Below, in pieces: positions 50,713-60,003 of a stretch of DNA of 64,000 nt (positions are counted from its first letter, which is position 1; each line of letters opens with the position of its first letter). The notes below the pieces were generated by a model. It was not told where the DNA came from and made no database searches. It saw nothing but the letters and a program-made list of their open reading frames with translations. Both the position numbers and the translations under genes were made by a program. The stretch spans positions 868,001-932,000 of the forward strand of contig NZ_CP082945.1 of assembly GCF_019933235.1 (NCBI RefSeq). Direction: 5' to 3'. The DNA is from Streptomyces angustmyceticus (lineage in GTDB: Bacteria; Actinomycetota; Actinomycetes; Streptomycetales; Streptomycetaceae).

Positions 50713-51936
50713 GTGACGACCTCTGCCACCGGACCCGGCGCGGCCACCGGCGCCAAGACGTTCCCGTACCAGCGCCGGTGCCCCTTCAGCCCGCCGGCCG
50801 AGTACCGGGAGATGACCGAGCAGGACGTCTCGCAGGTCACCCTGACCGGCTCCGGGCTGCGGATCTGGACGGTGACCGGATACCACACCATCCGCCGGCT
50901 GCTCACCGATCCGCGGGTCAGCGCCTCGCGCAAGCACGCCAACTTCCCCTTCTACTTCGTGGCGCCGCCGGAGTACCGCACCGAGACCTCGTTCATCGGG
51001 TACGACGGCGCGGAGCACACCACGACCCGGCGCAAGGCCGCGCTGACCTTCACCAACCGGCAGGTGCAGCGGCTGCGTCCGCGCATCGAGCAGATCGTCG
51101 ACGAGCACCTCGACCTGATGCTGGGCATGCAGCCGCCCGTCGACATGCACCGGGTGTTCTCGCTGGCGGTGCCGATGACCGTCATCTGCGAACTCCTCGG
51201 CATCCCGCAGGACAAGCACGACTTCTTCATCAAGCACGGTACCGCCCTGCTCGGCGGGCACAGCTCCACCGAGGAGCGGCAGGCCGCCATCGTCGAGGTC
51301 AACGCCTATGTGGACGAGCTGATCCAGCTCAAGAAGCGCGAACCGGGCGACGACCTGCTCAGCCGGGCGATGGCCGACTACGCGGCGTCCGGTGAGGAGT
51401 ACACCGACCGGGACCTGTTCAACATGGTGCGGCTGCTGATGAACGGCGGGCACGAGACCACCGCCAGCCAGATCTCGCTGGGCACCGCCTGCCTGCTGGA
51501 GAACCCCGACCAGCTCCACCTGCTGCTGGACGACCCGTCGCTGGTCAAGCCGGCCGTCGAGGAGCTGGTGCGGTTCGCCACCATCGGGGACACCGCGGTG
51601 CCGCGGGTCGCGCTGGAGGACATCGAGATCGGCGGGCGGCTCATCCGCAGGGGCGACGGCATCCTGTGCCTGGGGCTGGCCGCCAACCGCGACCCGGAGA
51701 CCTTCCCCGAGCCGGAGAAGCTCGACATCACCCGCGGCAGCCGCAAGCACCTCGGCTTCGGCCACGGCGTGCACCACTGCATCGGCGCGGACCTGGCCCG
51801 GCTGGAGCTGGAGATCGTGTGGAGCAAGCTCTTCCGGCGCATCCCGACCCTCCGGCTGGCCAAGCCGTTCCTGGAGATCCCGCGCAAGGAGGGTGCGGTG
51901 ATCTACGGGCTGTGGGAGCTGCCGGTCACCTGGTGA
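50713..51936 (+). CDS. Cytochrome P450
   Basis: The 407-residue bacterial P450 has the I-helix MNGGHETTASQ, the K-helix EELVR, and the heme loop LGFGHGVHHCIGADLARLE with the thiolate cysteine. The I-helix lacks the usual acidic residue before Thr-Thr partner (GGHETT keeps Glu), so oxygen activation appears intact. It should hydroxylate or epoxidise the polyketide. The GTG at 50713 follows GAAAGGACC. Ferredoxin and reductase genes directly follow, giving a complete three-component system. Confidence 0.93.
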   Translation: MTTSATGPGAATGAKTFPYQRRCPFSPPAEYREMTEQDVSQVTLTGSGLRIWTVTGYHTIRRLLTDPRVSASRKHANFPFYFVAPPEYRTETSFIGYDGAEHTTTRRKAALTFTNRQVQRLRPRIEQIVDEHLDLMLGMQPPVDMHRVFSLAVPMTVICELLGIPQDKHDFFIKHGTALLGGHSSTEERQAAIVEVNAYVDELIQLKKREPGDDLLSRAMADYAASGEEYTDRDLFNMVRLLMNGGHETTASQISLGTACLLENPDQLHLLLDDPSLVKPAVEELVRFATIGDTAVPRVALEDIEIGGRLIRRGDGILCLGLAANRDPETFPEPEKLDITRGSRKHLGFGHGVHHCIGADLARLELEIVWSKLFRRIPTLRLAKPFLEIPRKEGAVIYGLWELPVTW

Positions 51937-52020
51937 CCTCCCGGGTCCGTCCGGCGCCGCCCGCCGCCCCGGTCCCCCGCACCAGCCGTCTTCCGGCCGC
52001 CACCAGACGAGGAGAGCTCC

Positions 52021-52344
52021 ATGGCCAAGATCACCTACCGGCACCCGAACGGTACCGAGACCGTCGTCGACGTCCCGGTGCCCAACACCGTGATGCGCGG
52101 CGCGAAGATCAACAACATCGACGGGATCGAGGCCCAGTGCGGCGGCTCCGCGCAGTGCGGCACCTGCCATGTGTACGTCGACGAGGCCAACACGCTGCCG
52201 CTGCCCGCGATGCACGAGTCCGAGGACGACGTCCTGTACGGCACCGCCGCCCCGCGCCGCGCGACCAGCCGCCTCAGCTGCCAGCTGCCGGTCTCCGAGG
52301 AGATCGACGGGCTCGTGGTGCACCTGCCGGAGACCCAGAGCTGA
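52021..52344 (+). CDS. [2Fe-2S] ferredoxin (adrenodoxin/terpredoxin type)
   Basis: The 107-residue protein has the cluster ligands in CGGSAQCGTCH plus a fourth cysteine in SRLSCQLP, the pattern C-x5-C-x2-C...C of vertebrate-type [2Fe-2S] ferredoxins. It should carry electrons from the reductase to the P450. Most Streptomyces P450 operons use [3Fe-4S] or [4Fe-4S] ferredoxins, so this class I putidaredoxin-like arrangement is less usual. The ATG at 52021 follows GAGGAGAGC; the stop overlaps the reductase start (TGATG). Confidence 0.92.
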   Translation: MAKITYRHPNGTETVVDVPVPNTVMRGAKINNIDGIEAQCGGSAQCGTCHVYVDEANTLPLPAMHESEDDVLYGTAAPRRATSRLSCQLPVSEEIDGLVVHLPETQS

Positions 52345-53585
52345 TGGCGGCGCCGTCGGTCGTCGTCATCGGCGCGGGGCAGGCCGGCTCGGACACCGCC
52401 GCCGCACTGCGGTCCCAGGGCTTCGACGGGCGGATCACCCTGGTCGGCGCCGAGGGCGTGCCGCCCTATCAACGGCCGCCGCTGTCCAAGCAGTTCCTCG
52501 CCGGGGCCGGGGGCGGCGGCGATCTCGCCCTGCGCCCGGCCTCGTTCCACGCCGAGCGGGACATCGAGTTCGTGGCCCGGGACCCGGCCGTGCGCCTCGA
52601 CCGGGACGCCCGCCGGGTCGCCCTGGCCTCCGGGCGCACCCTCGGCTACCGGCACCTGGTCCTGGCCCTCGGCGCCCGGCCGCGCCGGCTCGCCGTTCCC
52701 GGTGGCGGGCTGGACGGGGTGCTGACCCTGCGCACCCTCACCGAGGCCGGCCGGCTGCGGGACGCGATGCGCGACACCGGCCGTCTCCTGGTGGTCGGCG
52801 GCGGGTTCGTCGGGCTGGAGGTCGCCGCGACGGCGCGGGCGGCCGGGCTGGCGGTGACCGTCGTGGAGTCCGGGCCGCGTCTGTTGGCGCGCGCGGTCAG
52901 CGGCGCGATGTCGGCGCATCTGCTCGCCGAGCACCGGGCCCACGGCGTCCGGGTCCTGCTCTCCCGCGAGGTGGCGGCCCTGCACGGCGACGGCGCGGGC
53001 CGGGTGCGGGAGGCCGAACTCGCGGGCGGGGAGCGGATCGCGGCGGATCTGGTGCTCGTCGGGATCGGCGCGGTGCCGGAGACCGCCCTCGCCGCCGGCG
53101 CCGGCCTCGCCGTGGACGACGGCGTCCTCGTCGACCGGCACCTGCGCACCGGCGACCCCGCGGTGTACGCGATCGGCGACTGCGCCCGGTTCCCCGACCC
53201 GCGCACCGGGCGCCCGCTCCGCCTGGAATCGGTGCAGAACGCGGCCGACCAGGCCCGGTGCGTGGCCGCCGCGCTGTGCGGGGCGCCGCGGCCGTACGCG
53301 GCGCTGCCGTGGTTCTGGACCGAGCAGTTCGGGCTGCGGCTGCAGATCGCCGGGCTCGGCACGGGGCACGACCGGGTGGTGACCGTCGGCGATCCCCGCA
53401 CCGGCCGGTTCTCGCTGCTGTGTTACCGCGGCGAGCGGCTGCTGGCCACCGAGTCGGTGAACCGGCCGGCCGACCACATGATCACCCGGCGGCTGATGGG
53501 CGCGGGAGCACCGCTGCCGACCCCGCGTCAGGCGGCCGCGCCCGGCTTCGGCTTCAAGGAGTTCCGGCAGACCGCCGCCGTATGA
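52344..53585 (+). CDS. FAD-dependent ferredoxin reductase (putidaredoxin reductase-like)
   Basis: The 413-residue protein has the FAD site VVIGAGQAGSDTAAALR and the NAD site LLVVGGGFVGLEVAATARAA. It also has the YAIGDCA motif near the second FAD contact and a C-terminal reductase dimer domain. Together with the preceding [2Fe-2S] ferredoxin it should reduce the P450 from NADH. It is the last gene of the operon and converges on the conservon 39 bp away. A rich purine/Arg linker in GAGGGGDLALRPASF is normal for the family. Confidence 0.92.
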   Translation: MAAPSVVVIGAGQAGSDTAAALRSQGFDGRITLVGAEGVPPYQRPPLSKQFLAGAGGGGDLALRPASFHAERDIEFVARDPAVRLDRDARRVALASGRTLGYRHLVLALGARPRRLAVPGGGLDGVLTLRTLTEAGRLRDAMRDTGRLLVVGGGFVGLEVAATARAAGLAVTVVESGPRLLARAVSGAMSAHLLAEHRAHGVRVLLSREVAALHGDGAGRVREAELAGGERIAADLVLVGIGAVPETALAAGAGLAVDDGVLVDRHLRTGDPAVYAIGDCARFPDPRTGRPLRLESVQNAADQARCVAAALCGAPRPYAALPWFWTEQFGLRLQIAGLGTGHDRVVTVGDPRTGRFSLLCYRGERLLATESVNRPADHMITRRLMGAGAPLPTPRQAAAPGFGFKEFRQTAAV

Positions 53586-53624
53586 CGCGGTGGCGGGCGG
53601 GCCCGTCCTCCGGTGTCCGGGGTG

Positions 53625-54239
53625 TCAGCCCGCCGTGCCGTTCTCGGCGCGGGACAGCGCGACGTCGAGGACAACGAGCAGGGCGTCCCGGACCGAGCCG
53701 GTGGCGCGGGCGTCGAAGACGACCAGCGGTACGTGGTCGGAGACGTCCAGTGCCCAGCGCACCTCGTCGAGGGCGTGGTGGACCTCGCCGTCGAAGGCGT
53801 TGACGGCGACGGCGAAGGGGATGCCCTTGTGCTCGAAGTAGTCCACCGCGGCGTAACAGTCGTCCAGGCGGCGGGTATCCACGATCACCAGGGCGCCGAG
53901 CGCGCCCTCGACCACGTCGTCCCACATGAACCCGAACCGGTCCTGGCCCGGCGTGCCGAACAGATAGAGCTTCAGCGTCGGGTCGATGGTGAGGCAGCCG
54001 AAGTCCATGGCGACCGTGGTGGTGGTCTTGCCGGGGGTGTGGGTGAGATCGTCCACCCCCGCCGCGACCTCGGTGATGGCGGCTTCCGTGGTCAGCGGCC
54101 GGATCTCGGAGATCGCGCCGACGGCCGTGGTCTTGCCGACGCCGAAGCCGCCGGCGATGACCAGCTTGACCGGTACCGGCGGCTGTTCAACCGCTGTCAC
54201 GGAGTGCGCCTCGTGAGTCGGGGACGGCGCGGAGACCAT
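53625..54239 (-). CDS. cvnD: CvnD, conservon Ras-like GTP-binding protein
   Basis: The 204-residue GTPase has the P-loop GGFGVGKTT, switch regions around TVAMDFG and FGTPGQDRFGFMW, and VNAFDG near the base-recognition site. This is the MglA-like subfamily found in conservons (ATP/GTP-binding protein, DUF). In S. coelicolor conservon proteins form a membrane complex resembling a G-protein-coupled system. The ATG at 54239 follows GAAGGG; a GTG at 54200 is an alternative start. Either way the gene overlaps the DUF742 gene. Confidence 0.92.
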   Translation of the reverse strand: MVSAPSPTHEAHSVTAVEQPPVPVKLVIAGGFGVGKTTAVGAISEIRPLTTEAAITEVAAGVDDLTHTPGKTTTTVAMDFGCLTIDPTLKLYLFGTPGQDRFGFMWDDVVEGALGALVIVDTRRLDDCYAAVDYFEHKGIPFAVAVNAFDGEVHHALDEVRWALDVSDHVPLVVFDARATGSVRDALLVVLDVALSRAENGTAG

Positions 54240-54708
54240 CGATAACCCTTCGCAGTACGGAAATGTCCTGGGTGGTGCCGGTGTCCGGGACGTGCACGGC
54301 CAGATGTCCGGCGGTGCGCAGGTCCTCCGCCAGCACCCGGACGACATTGAGGTGGAGGCGGAGTCCGGCGGCCAGCTCCGCCACCGATTGCGGCCGCCGG
54401 CAGGCGGCCACAATGTCGTGTTGCTCGAAGGCGAGCGATCCCAGGGCGGTGATCCCGGACGAGGTCGCCACGATCTGCGTCTCGACCGGCAGCGACGCGC
54501 CGGTGCCGCCCCCCGCCACGCGGCCGGCGGTCAGCAGGAAGGGCCGGATCGCGGGAGCGCGGCCGACCGGCTCGGACGGGGCCGGGGCGTCGCCCGTCCC
54601 CGGACTCGCGGTTCCTGCCCCGCTCCCGGCGTCGTTCGAGCGGGGGGAGCCCCATGAGCCGGGGGGACCCCCGTCCTCGTCCGGTCCTGGTTCACCGGCG
54701 GCCATCAT
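54187..54708 (-). CDS. cvnC: CvnC, DUF742 protein
   Basis: The 173-residue protein has a disordered N-terminus (1-50) and a DUF742 winged-helix domain (about 52-170): IRPFLLTAGRV, the ALGSLAFEQHDIVAACRRPQSVAELAAGL core and LRRVIDGLRAV. It is the third member of the conserved cvnABCD order. ATG at 54708 follows GAAGAGG; the second codon is also ATG. Confidence 0.9.
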   Translation of the reverse strand: MMAAGEPGPDEDGGPPGSWGSPRSNDAGSGAGTASPGTGDAPAPSEPVGRAPAIRPFLLTAGRVAGGGTGASLPVETQIVATSSGITALGSLAFEQHDIVAACRRPQSVAELAAGLRLHLNVVRVLAEDLRTAGHLAVHVPDTGTTQDISVLRRVIDGLRAVPDSRGALRDSG

Positions 54709-54754
54709 GATCCTCTTCTCGGTACCCGTGTCCCGCCTCCGCGGAGTGGAACGG

Positions 54755-55231
54755 TCAGCTGGCCGGTGCGGCGCCGGCGTTCTTCTTGAGCTCCATGACC
54801 AGCTGGGGGGTGAGCGCGCCGCCCGCACGGTTGGCGAACAGGGTCATCTCGTAGGCGATGTTGCCGAGCTTGGCCTCCTTGGAGGTCACCACGCCCAGGA
54901 CGGCACCGCAGCCGATGGCCGACACCAGGACATGGCCGCCCTCCAGGTCGATGATGACCTTGTTGAGGCCGCCCAGGCCGTAGTTGCCGGACGCGCCGGC
55001 GGCCAGGCTCGTGACGCCCGAGACGATCGCCGCGAGCCGTTCGGAGTCGGCCTGCTCACGCAGGCGGGAGACGGCGATCAGCAGGCCGTCGGAGGACACC
55101 GCGATGGCGTCGACGACACCGGCGGTCTCGCTGGCGAACCGGTCGAGGAGCCAGGTGAAGTCGGCCGCGGCGGCTGTGAGATCCATGGGTTCCGCCCGCT
55201 CGGGACTGCTCTTACCTGTCGGCGTCGTCAC
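54755..55231 (-). CDS. cvnB: CvnB, Roadblock/LC7 protein
   Basis: The 158-residue protein has a Roadblock/LC7 fold: FTWLLDRFASETAGVVDAIAVSSDGLLIAVS, then GLGGLNKVIIDLEGGHVLVSAIG. These proteins activate the MglA-like GTPase in conservons. The GTG start at 55231 follows GGAAGGAG and lies inside the end of cvnA, a 20-bp overlap. The shorter start at 55186 would drop the first 15 residues. Confidence 0.92.
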   Translation of the reverse strand: MTTPTGKSSPERAEPMDLTAAAADFTWLLDRFASETAGVVDAIAVSSDGLLIAVSRLREQADSERLAAIVSGVTSLAAGASGNYGLGGLNKVIIDLEGGHVLVSAIGCGAVLGVVTSKEAKLGNIAYEMTLFANRAGGALTPQLVMELKKNAGAAPAS

Positions 55232-57785
55232 TGCCCGACTCCTTCCGGGGTTGCTGGTGTGGCGAGGGCGCTGGGTCCCCCTGGGGCGGAGCGCTCTCTT
55301 GCTCCGCCCGGCGTACTGCGGCTTCGAATTCGTCGAGCTCGGACCGGACCGCGTCGGCGTCGACGGGCCGGCGCGGGGCCTGGGTCTCCCGGTCGGCCAC
55401 CGGAGTGGTCATGGTGAGGGTCGCGCCTCGTACCCGCCGTCGCAGCGGGCGGCCGGCCGGTGCGGAGCGCGGACCGGCCGGGGAGCCGGTCCCCTCCTCG
55501 TCCGTGCGCTGCGGGAGGCGCCGCGGGAGCTCGCCCTGTCGCGCGGGGGCGACGGGCCGCCGCTCGGGGGCGGCGGCGGGGGTCCGCACGGGGAGCGGCG
55601 TGGCGGGAGCCGGCGCGGACCCGGGCGTGCCGGGCTCGGGCGCGGCCGACGGGGCCTCGGTGCCGTCCGCCCCGCCCTCACCGGAGCTGTCCGGCTCTCC
55701 GGTCTGCTCTCCGGCTTGTTCCCCGGCCTGTTCCGGCGCCTCGTCCCCGCTCTGCGTCGCGGACGGGTCCGCCGCCGGGGACGGGGTGCCGGCGGGGAGC
55801 ACGGCCGGCAGCAGCGCGGAGGGGAGCCAGACGCTGGCGGTGACGCCGCCGCCCGGCGTACGGCCGAGGGCGACGCGGATGCCCGAGCGCCGGGCGAGGC
55901 TGCCGACCACGAACAGGCCGAGGACCTTCGTCGGTACGAGGTCGAGCCGCTCCCGGCGGACCAGGCGGGCGTTCTCCTCGCCGAGCCGGTCGGCGCTCAT
56001 GCCGAGGCCGTGGTCGATGATCTCGATCAGGGCACCGCCGTCCGCGGTGATGTCGGTGCCGGGGCGGACGACCACCTCGACGGGGGTGTCGGACGGCGAG
56101 AACGAGACCGCGTTCTCCAGGAGTTCGGCGAGCATCAGCGTCAGGTCGTCGACCACGTCGGGTCCGACCGTGACCTCGGTCTCGGACCGCAGGGACACCC
56201 GCTGGAAGCCCTCGATCTGGCCGAGCCCGGCCCGGATGACATTGACCAGGCTGGTCGGCCGGGCCTCCAGCTCGGGGTCCCGGACGCCGGCGAGCAGCAT
56301 CAGGCTGTCGGCGTTGCGCTGGAGGCGTACCGCGATGTGGTCGATGCGGTACATCCGCTGCAGCACGTCGGGGTCGGTCTCCTCGCGCTCCACGGCGTCG
56401 ATCAGCATGAGCTGGCGGGAGGTCAGGTTGCTGACCCGGCGTCCGACGTTGCCGAACATCTCGGCGACGTTGCGGCGGCTGAGCACCTGCCGCTCCAGCA
56501 GCGCCGCGGCGGTGACCTGCACCTGGTTGAACGTCTCGGCCAGGTGACCGATCTCGTCGCGCACCGGGACGGGGATCGGCCGCGGCCTGAGCGGGGTGCT
56601 GTCCGTCGACTCGTCCTCCTCGACGCGGGCGAGTTCTTCCCCGGCCACGTCGACCACCTGCTGCGCGGCGCCGGTCAGGGCCGTCAGAGGACGCACGACC
56701 GAGCGCCGGACCTGGACGGAGAAGGTCAGCCAGGAGGCGAAGCCGAGCAGGGCGAGGCCGAGCATCAGCAGCGCGTTCCGCAGGGCGTCGGCGGAGAGGG
56801 TTTCGGCGCGGGCGGCGATGTCCTCGATCAGCGACCGGGTGATGTCGAGACGGGCCTCGGCCTGCCGGCTGCCCGCGGCGATCGCCTTGCGCAGTTGCTC
56901 CGGGGTCTGGCCCTGGAGCGAGGCGGGGTCGATCTGCAGCTCCGCGAACTGCGCGTCGATGCCGTTCGCCTCGGCGTCCCGCTCGATCCCGCCCAGGCGC
57001 AGGACCTGGCTCGGCGAGGCGATCCGGGCGAAGTGGGCGGCCTGTTCCTCGTAGAGCTGGTGGGCGCCGACGGCACGGGTGTACTCGGTGAGGGCGTTGG
57101 CGTCCCGGGTCTGGGCGGAGAACACCCCGCTCTCGTAGGTCGCGTGGGCGGCGTCGGCGCGCAGCACCGTGTCGAGGAGATCGGTGACCGAGGACGACGA
57201 GGTGCCCAGGAAGCGGTCGAGGCCGATGCCGTCGATCAGGTAGTCGACCGCGGCGGCGTAGGCGGGGTCGATACCGGCGGCCGGCACCGAGCCGCGCTCG
57301 ACCTTGTCCCGCAGCACCGCCAGGCCCCGGACGTACTCCAGCGCCCGCGCCCCCTCCTTCGGCAGGCCGGACCCGAACGCGGAACGCACGGTGGTGACCT
57401 GTGCGTCGGTGCTCCGCTGCGCCGCGCGGTAGGTGGCGGTCGACGGCAGTGCGGCACCGGGCCGGGCCGCCTCCTGCTCCACGGACAGCAGCAGCGCCTG
57501 CCGGTGTTCGGCCTGGATGTCGTTGATCAGCCTGGTGACCTGCTCGCTGTCGCGCACCAGCTCTTCGGTGCGGCCGGCGTCCAGGGCCTTGTCCATCTGG
57601 TTGTCGACGCCGATGGCGAGCAGGACGCCGACGACCGCGACCGGCGCGATCACCAGAACGTTGAGCTTCCGCCGGAACGGCCAGCGGTCCAGGAGCGCGC
57701 CCGTCCGCTGACGGAGCCGCGGCCCCGACGGCGCACGCCGGGCACGGTCCGGTTCGTGTGGTGGGTCCACTGCGTCCACAGACAC
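55212..57785 (-). CDS. cvnA: CvnA, conservon sensor histidine kinase-like protein
   Basis: The 857-residue protein has a transmembrane segment (about 40-60; LNVLVIAPVAVVGVLLAIGV) and a long nitrate/sulfonate-type sensory domain (NIT-like, about 65-320). A second membrane segment (about 325-350), a HAMP region, and an ATPase domain (ELLENAVSFSPSDTPVEV, DHGLGM) follow. The tail of about 220 residues is Pro/Ala/Glu-rich. It is the membrane receptor of the conservon; the kinase activity of such proteins is uncertain. GTG start at 57785. Confidence 0.9.
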   Translation of the reverse strand: MSVDAVDPPHEPDRARRAPSGPRLRQRTGALLDRWPFRRKLNVLVIAPVAVVGVLLAIGVDNQMDKALDAGRTEELVRDSEQVTRLINDIQAEHRQALLLSVEQEAARPGAALPSTATYRAAQRSTDAQVTTVRSAFGSGLPKEGARALEYVRGLAVLRDKVERGSVPAAGIDPAYAAAVDYLIDGIGLDRFLGTSSSSVTDLLDTVLRADAAHATYESGVFSAQTRDANALTEYTRAVGAHQLYEEQAAHFARIASPSQVLRLGGIERDAEANGIDAQFAELQIDPASLQGQTPEQLRKAIAAGSRQAEARLDITRSLIEDIAARAETLSADALRNALLMLGLALLGFASWLTFSVQVRRSVVRPLTALTGAAQQVVDVAGEELARVEEDESTDSTPLRPRPIPVPVRDEIGHLAETFNQVQVTAAALLERQVLSRRNVAEMFGNVGRRVSNLTSRQLMLIDAVEREETDPDVLQRMYRIDHIAVRLQRNADSLMLLAGVRDPELEARPTSLVNVIRAGLGQIEGFQRVSLRSETEVTVGPDVVDDLTLMLAELLENAVSFSPSDTPVEVVVRPGTDITADGGALIEIIDHGLGMSADRLGEENARLVRRERLDLVPTKVLGLFVVGSLARRSGIRVALGRTPGGGVTASVWLPSALLPAVLPAGTPSPAADPSATQSGDEAPEQAGEQAGEQTGEPDSSGEGGADGTEAPSAAPEPGTPGSAPAPATPLPVRTPAAAPERRPVAPARQGELPRRLPQRTDEEGTGSPAGPRSAPAGRPLRRRVRGATLTMTTPVADRETQAPRRPVDADAVRSELDEFEAAVRRAEQESAPPQGDPAPSPHQQPRKESGSDDADR

Positions 57786-58226
57786 CCAGGTCTCCTTACG
57801 ACGTGCTCCTGAGCGGGGACCGAGAGGGTGTTGGTGCCGACCGCCGACGACGGGCGCGGAGCGCGGCCCTCGCGATCCTCACCCCCATGACAAGCGAAAG
57901 GATCACGCCACACCTCCGACGGCCGTGAACACTACCGCTTGTGCACGCACAGGCAACACAGGACTACCAATGATCAGGCTGTATTCAACTCTTTGTCATG
58001 TTTGGCCCGTTGTCTTCACCGGGAGGCGCGAGCCGGGATGGATGGCCTGATTGGCCGGTTTCCGACGGGGAGTGGAGTATGTGGAGTGACTCGTTCCGGT
58101 GTGCGTGCGGTGTCGGCGGCGTACGCCGGGCCTGCCGGAGGCGGCTGCTCCGCGGACCGCCGCCACCCGTAACCTGTCTCCCCCACCCCACCCGTATCCT
58201 CATCCTGCTGCCCTGCGAGGAGACCC
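57786..58226. other. Divergent intergenic region, cvnA and sugar-binding lipoprotein
   Basis: No gene is supported in this 441-bp stretch. It contains the most AT-rich sequence of the area (about 57940-58010, including TTGTCATG and TATTCAACTC), as expected for divergent promoters. I could not assign hexamers with confidence. Nothing else notable is seen. Confidence 0.4.
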
Positions 58227-59357
58227 GTGCACCCCACCCGCAAGGCGGTCGTGACCGCCGCCGCATTCCTGGTCATGGCCACCGTCGCCGGCTGTGAACC
58301 CGGCGGCGCCGCCGCGTCCCACCAGGGCTCCGCCGAGCCCGGATGCCCCACCGCCCTCGCCAGGGCCAAGCGGGCGGTCAAGAAGGCCGAGGCGGTGAGC
58401 GCCCCCTGGGAGGGGCCCACCACGGGACCCGAGGCCGTCCACGACAAGACCGTCGTCTACATAGCCCAGACCCTGACCAACCCCGGCGTCGCCGGAGTCG
58501 CCCAGGGTGTCCAGGAGGCCGCGAAGATCGTCGGATGGCACGCCCGCACCCTCAACGGCCAGGGCACGCCGGAGGGCCTCAAGGCCGCCTTCCAGCAGGC
58601 CCTGCGCCTGAAGCCGGACGGCATCGTCATCAGCGGATTCGACCCCTCGACGACCGCGGCGGAGGTCAAGAAGGCCCGTGCCGAGGGCATTTCGCTGGTC
58701 GGCTGGCACGCCGCGCCGGCCCCCGGCACGTCCCCCGAGCTCTTCAGCAACGTCACCTCCCGGGTCGAGGACGTCGCGAAGATCAGCGCCGACTGGATCA
58801 TCGCCCGGTCCAACGGGCACGCGGGCGTCGTCCTGTTCACCGACGCCACGGTGCCCTTCGCGAAGCGCAAGTCCGACCTGATCAGGAAGGAACTCGCGAC
58901 GTGCTCGGGCACCAAGCTGCTGAGCTACACCAACATGCCCATTCCGCAGGTCAACAGCCGGTCCATCAAGGAGGTCCGCTCGCTGCTGTCCCGTTTCGGC
59001 CGCAAGTGGACCTACTCCGCCGCCATCAACGACCTGTACTTCCAGCACGCCGCCCCCGCGCTGCGCGCCGCGGGCAAGGACGGCGCGGGTGCCCCGTTCA
59101 ACATCGGCGCCGGTGACGGCGACCCGTCGGCCTTCCAGCGGGTCAACGGCAAGGAGTTCCAGGCGGCGACCGTGCCCGAGCCGCTCTCCGAACAGGGCTG
59201 GCAGATCGTCGACGAGTTCAACCGCGCCTTCAGCAAGGCCCCGGACAGCGGGTACACCGCCCCCGTCCACATCGCCACCTCCGCCAACAGCGGCGGTGCG
59301 CTCTCCTGGGACTCCGAGGGCTACCGCCAGGCGTACCGCAAGATCTGGGGCAAGTGA
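58227..59357 (+). CDS. Sugar ABC-type substrate-binding lipoprotein (periplasmic-binding-protein 4 family)
   Basis: The 376-residue protein has a lipoprotein signal ending in the lipobox MATVAGC (cysteine about residue 23). A two-lobe sugar-binding fold like RbsB follows: TVVYIAQTLTNPGVAGVAQGVQEAA, LKPDGIVISGF, WIIARSNGHAGVVLFTD. No permease or ATPase genes adjoin it, so it is an orphan that may share a transporter or act as a sensor. GTG start at 58227 after TGCGAGGAG. Confidence 0.85.
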   Translation: MHPTRKAVVTAAAFLVMATVAGCEPGGAAASHQGSAEPGCPTALARAKRAVKKAEAVSAPWEGPTTGPEAVHDKTVVYIAQTLTNPGVAGVAQGVQEAAKIVGWHARTLNGQGTPEGLKAAFQQALRLKPDGIVISGFDPSTTAAEVKKARAEGISLVGWHAAPAPGTSPELFSNVTSRVEDVAKISADWIIARSNGHAGVVLFTDATVPFAKRKSDLIRKELATCSGTKLLSYTNMPIPQVNSRSIKEVRSLLSRFGRKWTYSAAINDLYFQHAAPALRAAGKDGAGAPFNIGAGDGDPSAFQRVNGKEFQAATVPEPLSEQGWQIVDEFNRAFSKAPDSGYTAPVHIATSANSGGALSWDSEGYRQAYRKIWGK

Positions 59358-59358
59358 C

Positions 59359-59841
59359 TCAGGAGCGGGTGCCGGTGTCGTGCGCCCGCACACTGCGCAC
59401 GAGGACGTCGTCCGCGTCGTACTGCCGGGAGACGCCGCTGCTGGTGAAGGTGTCGCCGGCCAGCCGGGCGCGCTGGTCGACGCTCACCCGGCCGAGGTAG
59501 TCGCCCTGTGCGCCCCAGACGGGTTCGGCGATCCGGAAGGTGAAGCGCCCGTCCCCGGTGCGGGTCCAACTGCCCGCGCCGCCGCCCACGATGAAGGCCG
59601 TGCCGCCCGGGGTGAACTGCACGGTGCTGTCATAGGTCCGGCCCTCGAAGGACACCTTCAGGGCCCATCTCCCGACCGGGCTCGCGGCGGCCGTCCGGCC
59701 GGGGCGCGCGGCCGGGGCGCCCGCTCCCGCCGGGGCCAGGGCCGTCGCGGTGCCGGCCATCACCGGCACCGCGGCCAGGACGGCGGCCGCCACGACGACC
59801 GCGCTCCTCGGCCGCCGTGCTCCGTCTGCCGAACGCTTCAT
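59359..59841 (-). CDS. Secreted protein of unknown function, paralogue of the 60004 gene
   Basis: The 160-residue protein starts with a signal peptide (basic MKRSADGARRPR, then VVVAAAVLAAVPVMAGTATA) and has a small beta-rich domain. It shares the motif FRIAEPVWGAQGDYLGRVSV followed by FTSSGVSRQYDADDVL with the divergent gene at 60004. I do not recognise the family. The strand-rich pattern (TYDSTVQFTPGGTAFIVGGGAGSWTR) looks like a small lipocalin-like or barrel domain, but this is a guess. Confidence 0.65.
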   Translation of the reverse strand: MKRSADGARRPRSAVVVAAAVLAAVPVMAGTATALAPAGAGAPAARPGRTAAASPVGRWALKVSFEGRTYDSTVQFTPGGTAFIVGGGAGSWTRTGDGRFTFRIAEPVWGAQGDYLGRVSVDQRARLAGDTFTSSGVSRQYDADDVLVRSVRAHDTGTRS

Positions 59842-60003
59842 GCTGTTCCTCCCCCGCGCGCAGCGCGTCTGCTGTGGTGGACCGGTCGGGCCAGGCTGCG
59901 GCCGCCGCCTCGACGGGCGCTCGAACCGCGCTGCACACACGGTGCTCCAGCGGGCTGCGAGGCGGCGCCCGGACACTGGGCGGCCGCATCCCGAGGAGGC
60001 CCG

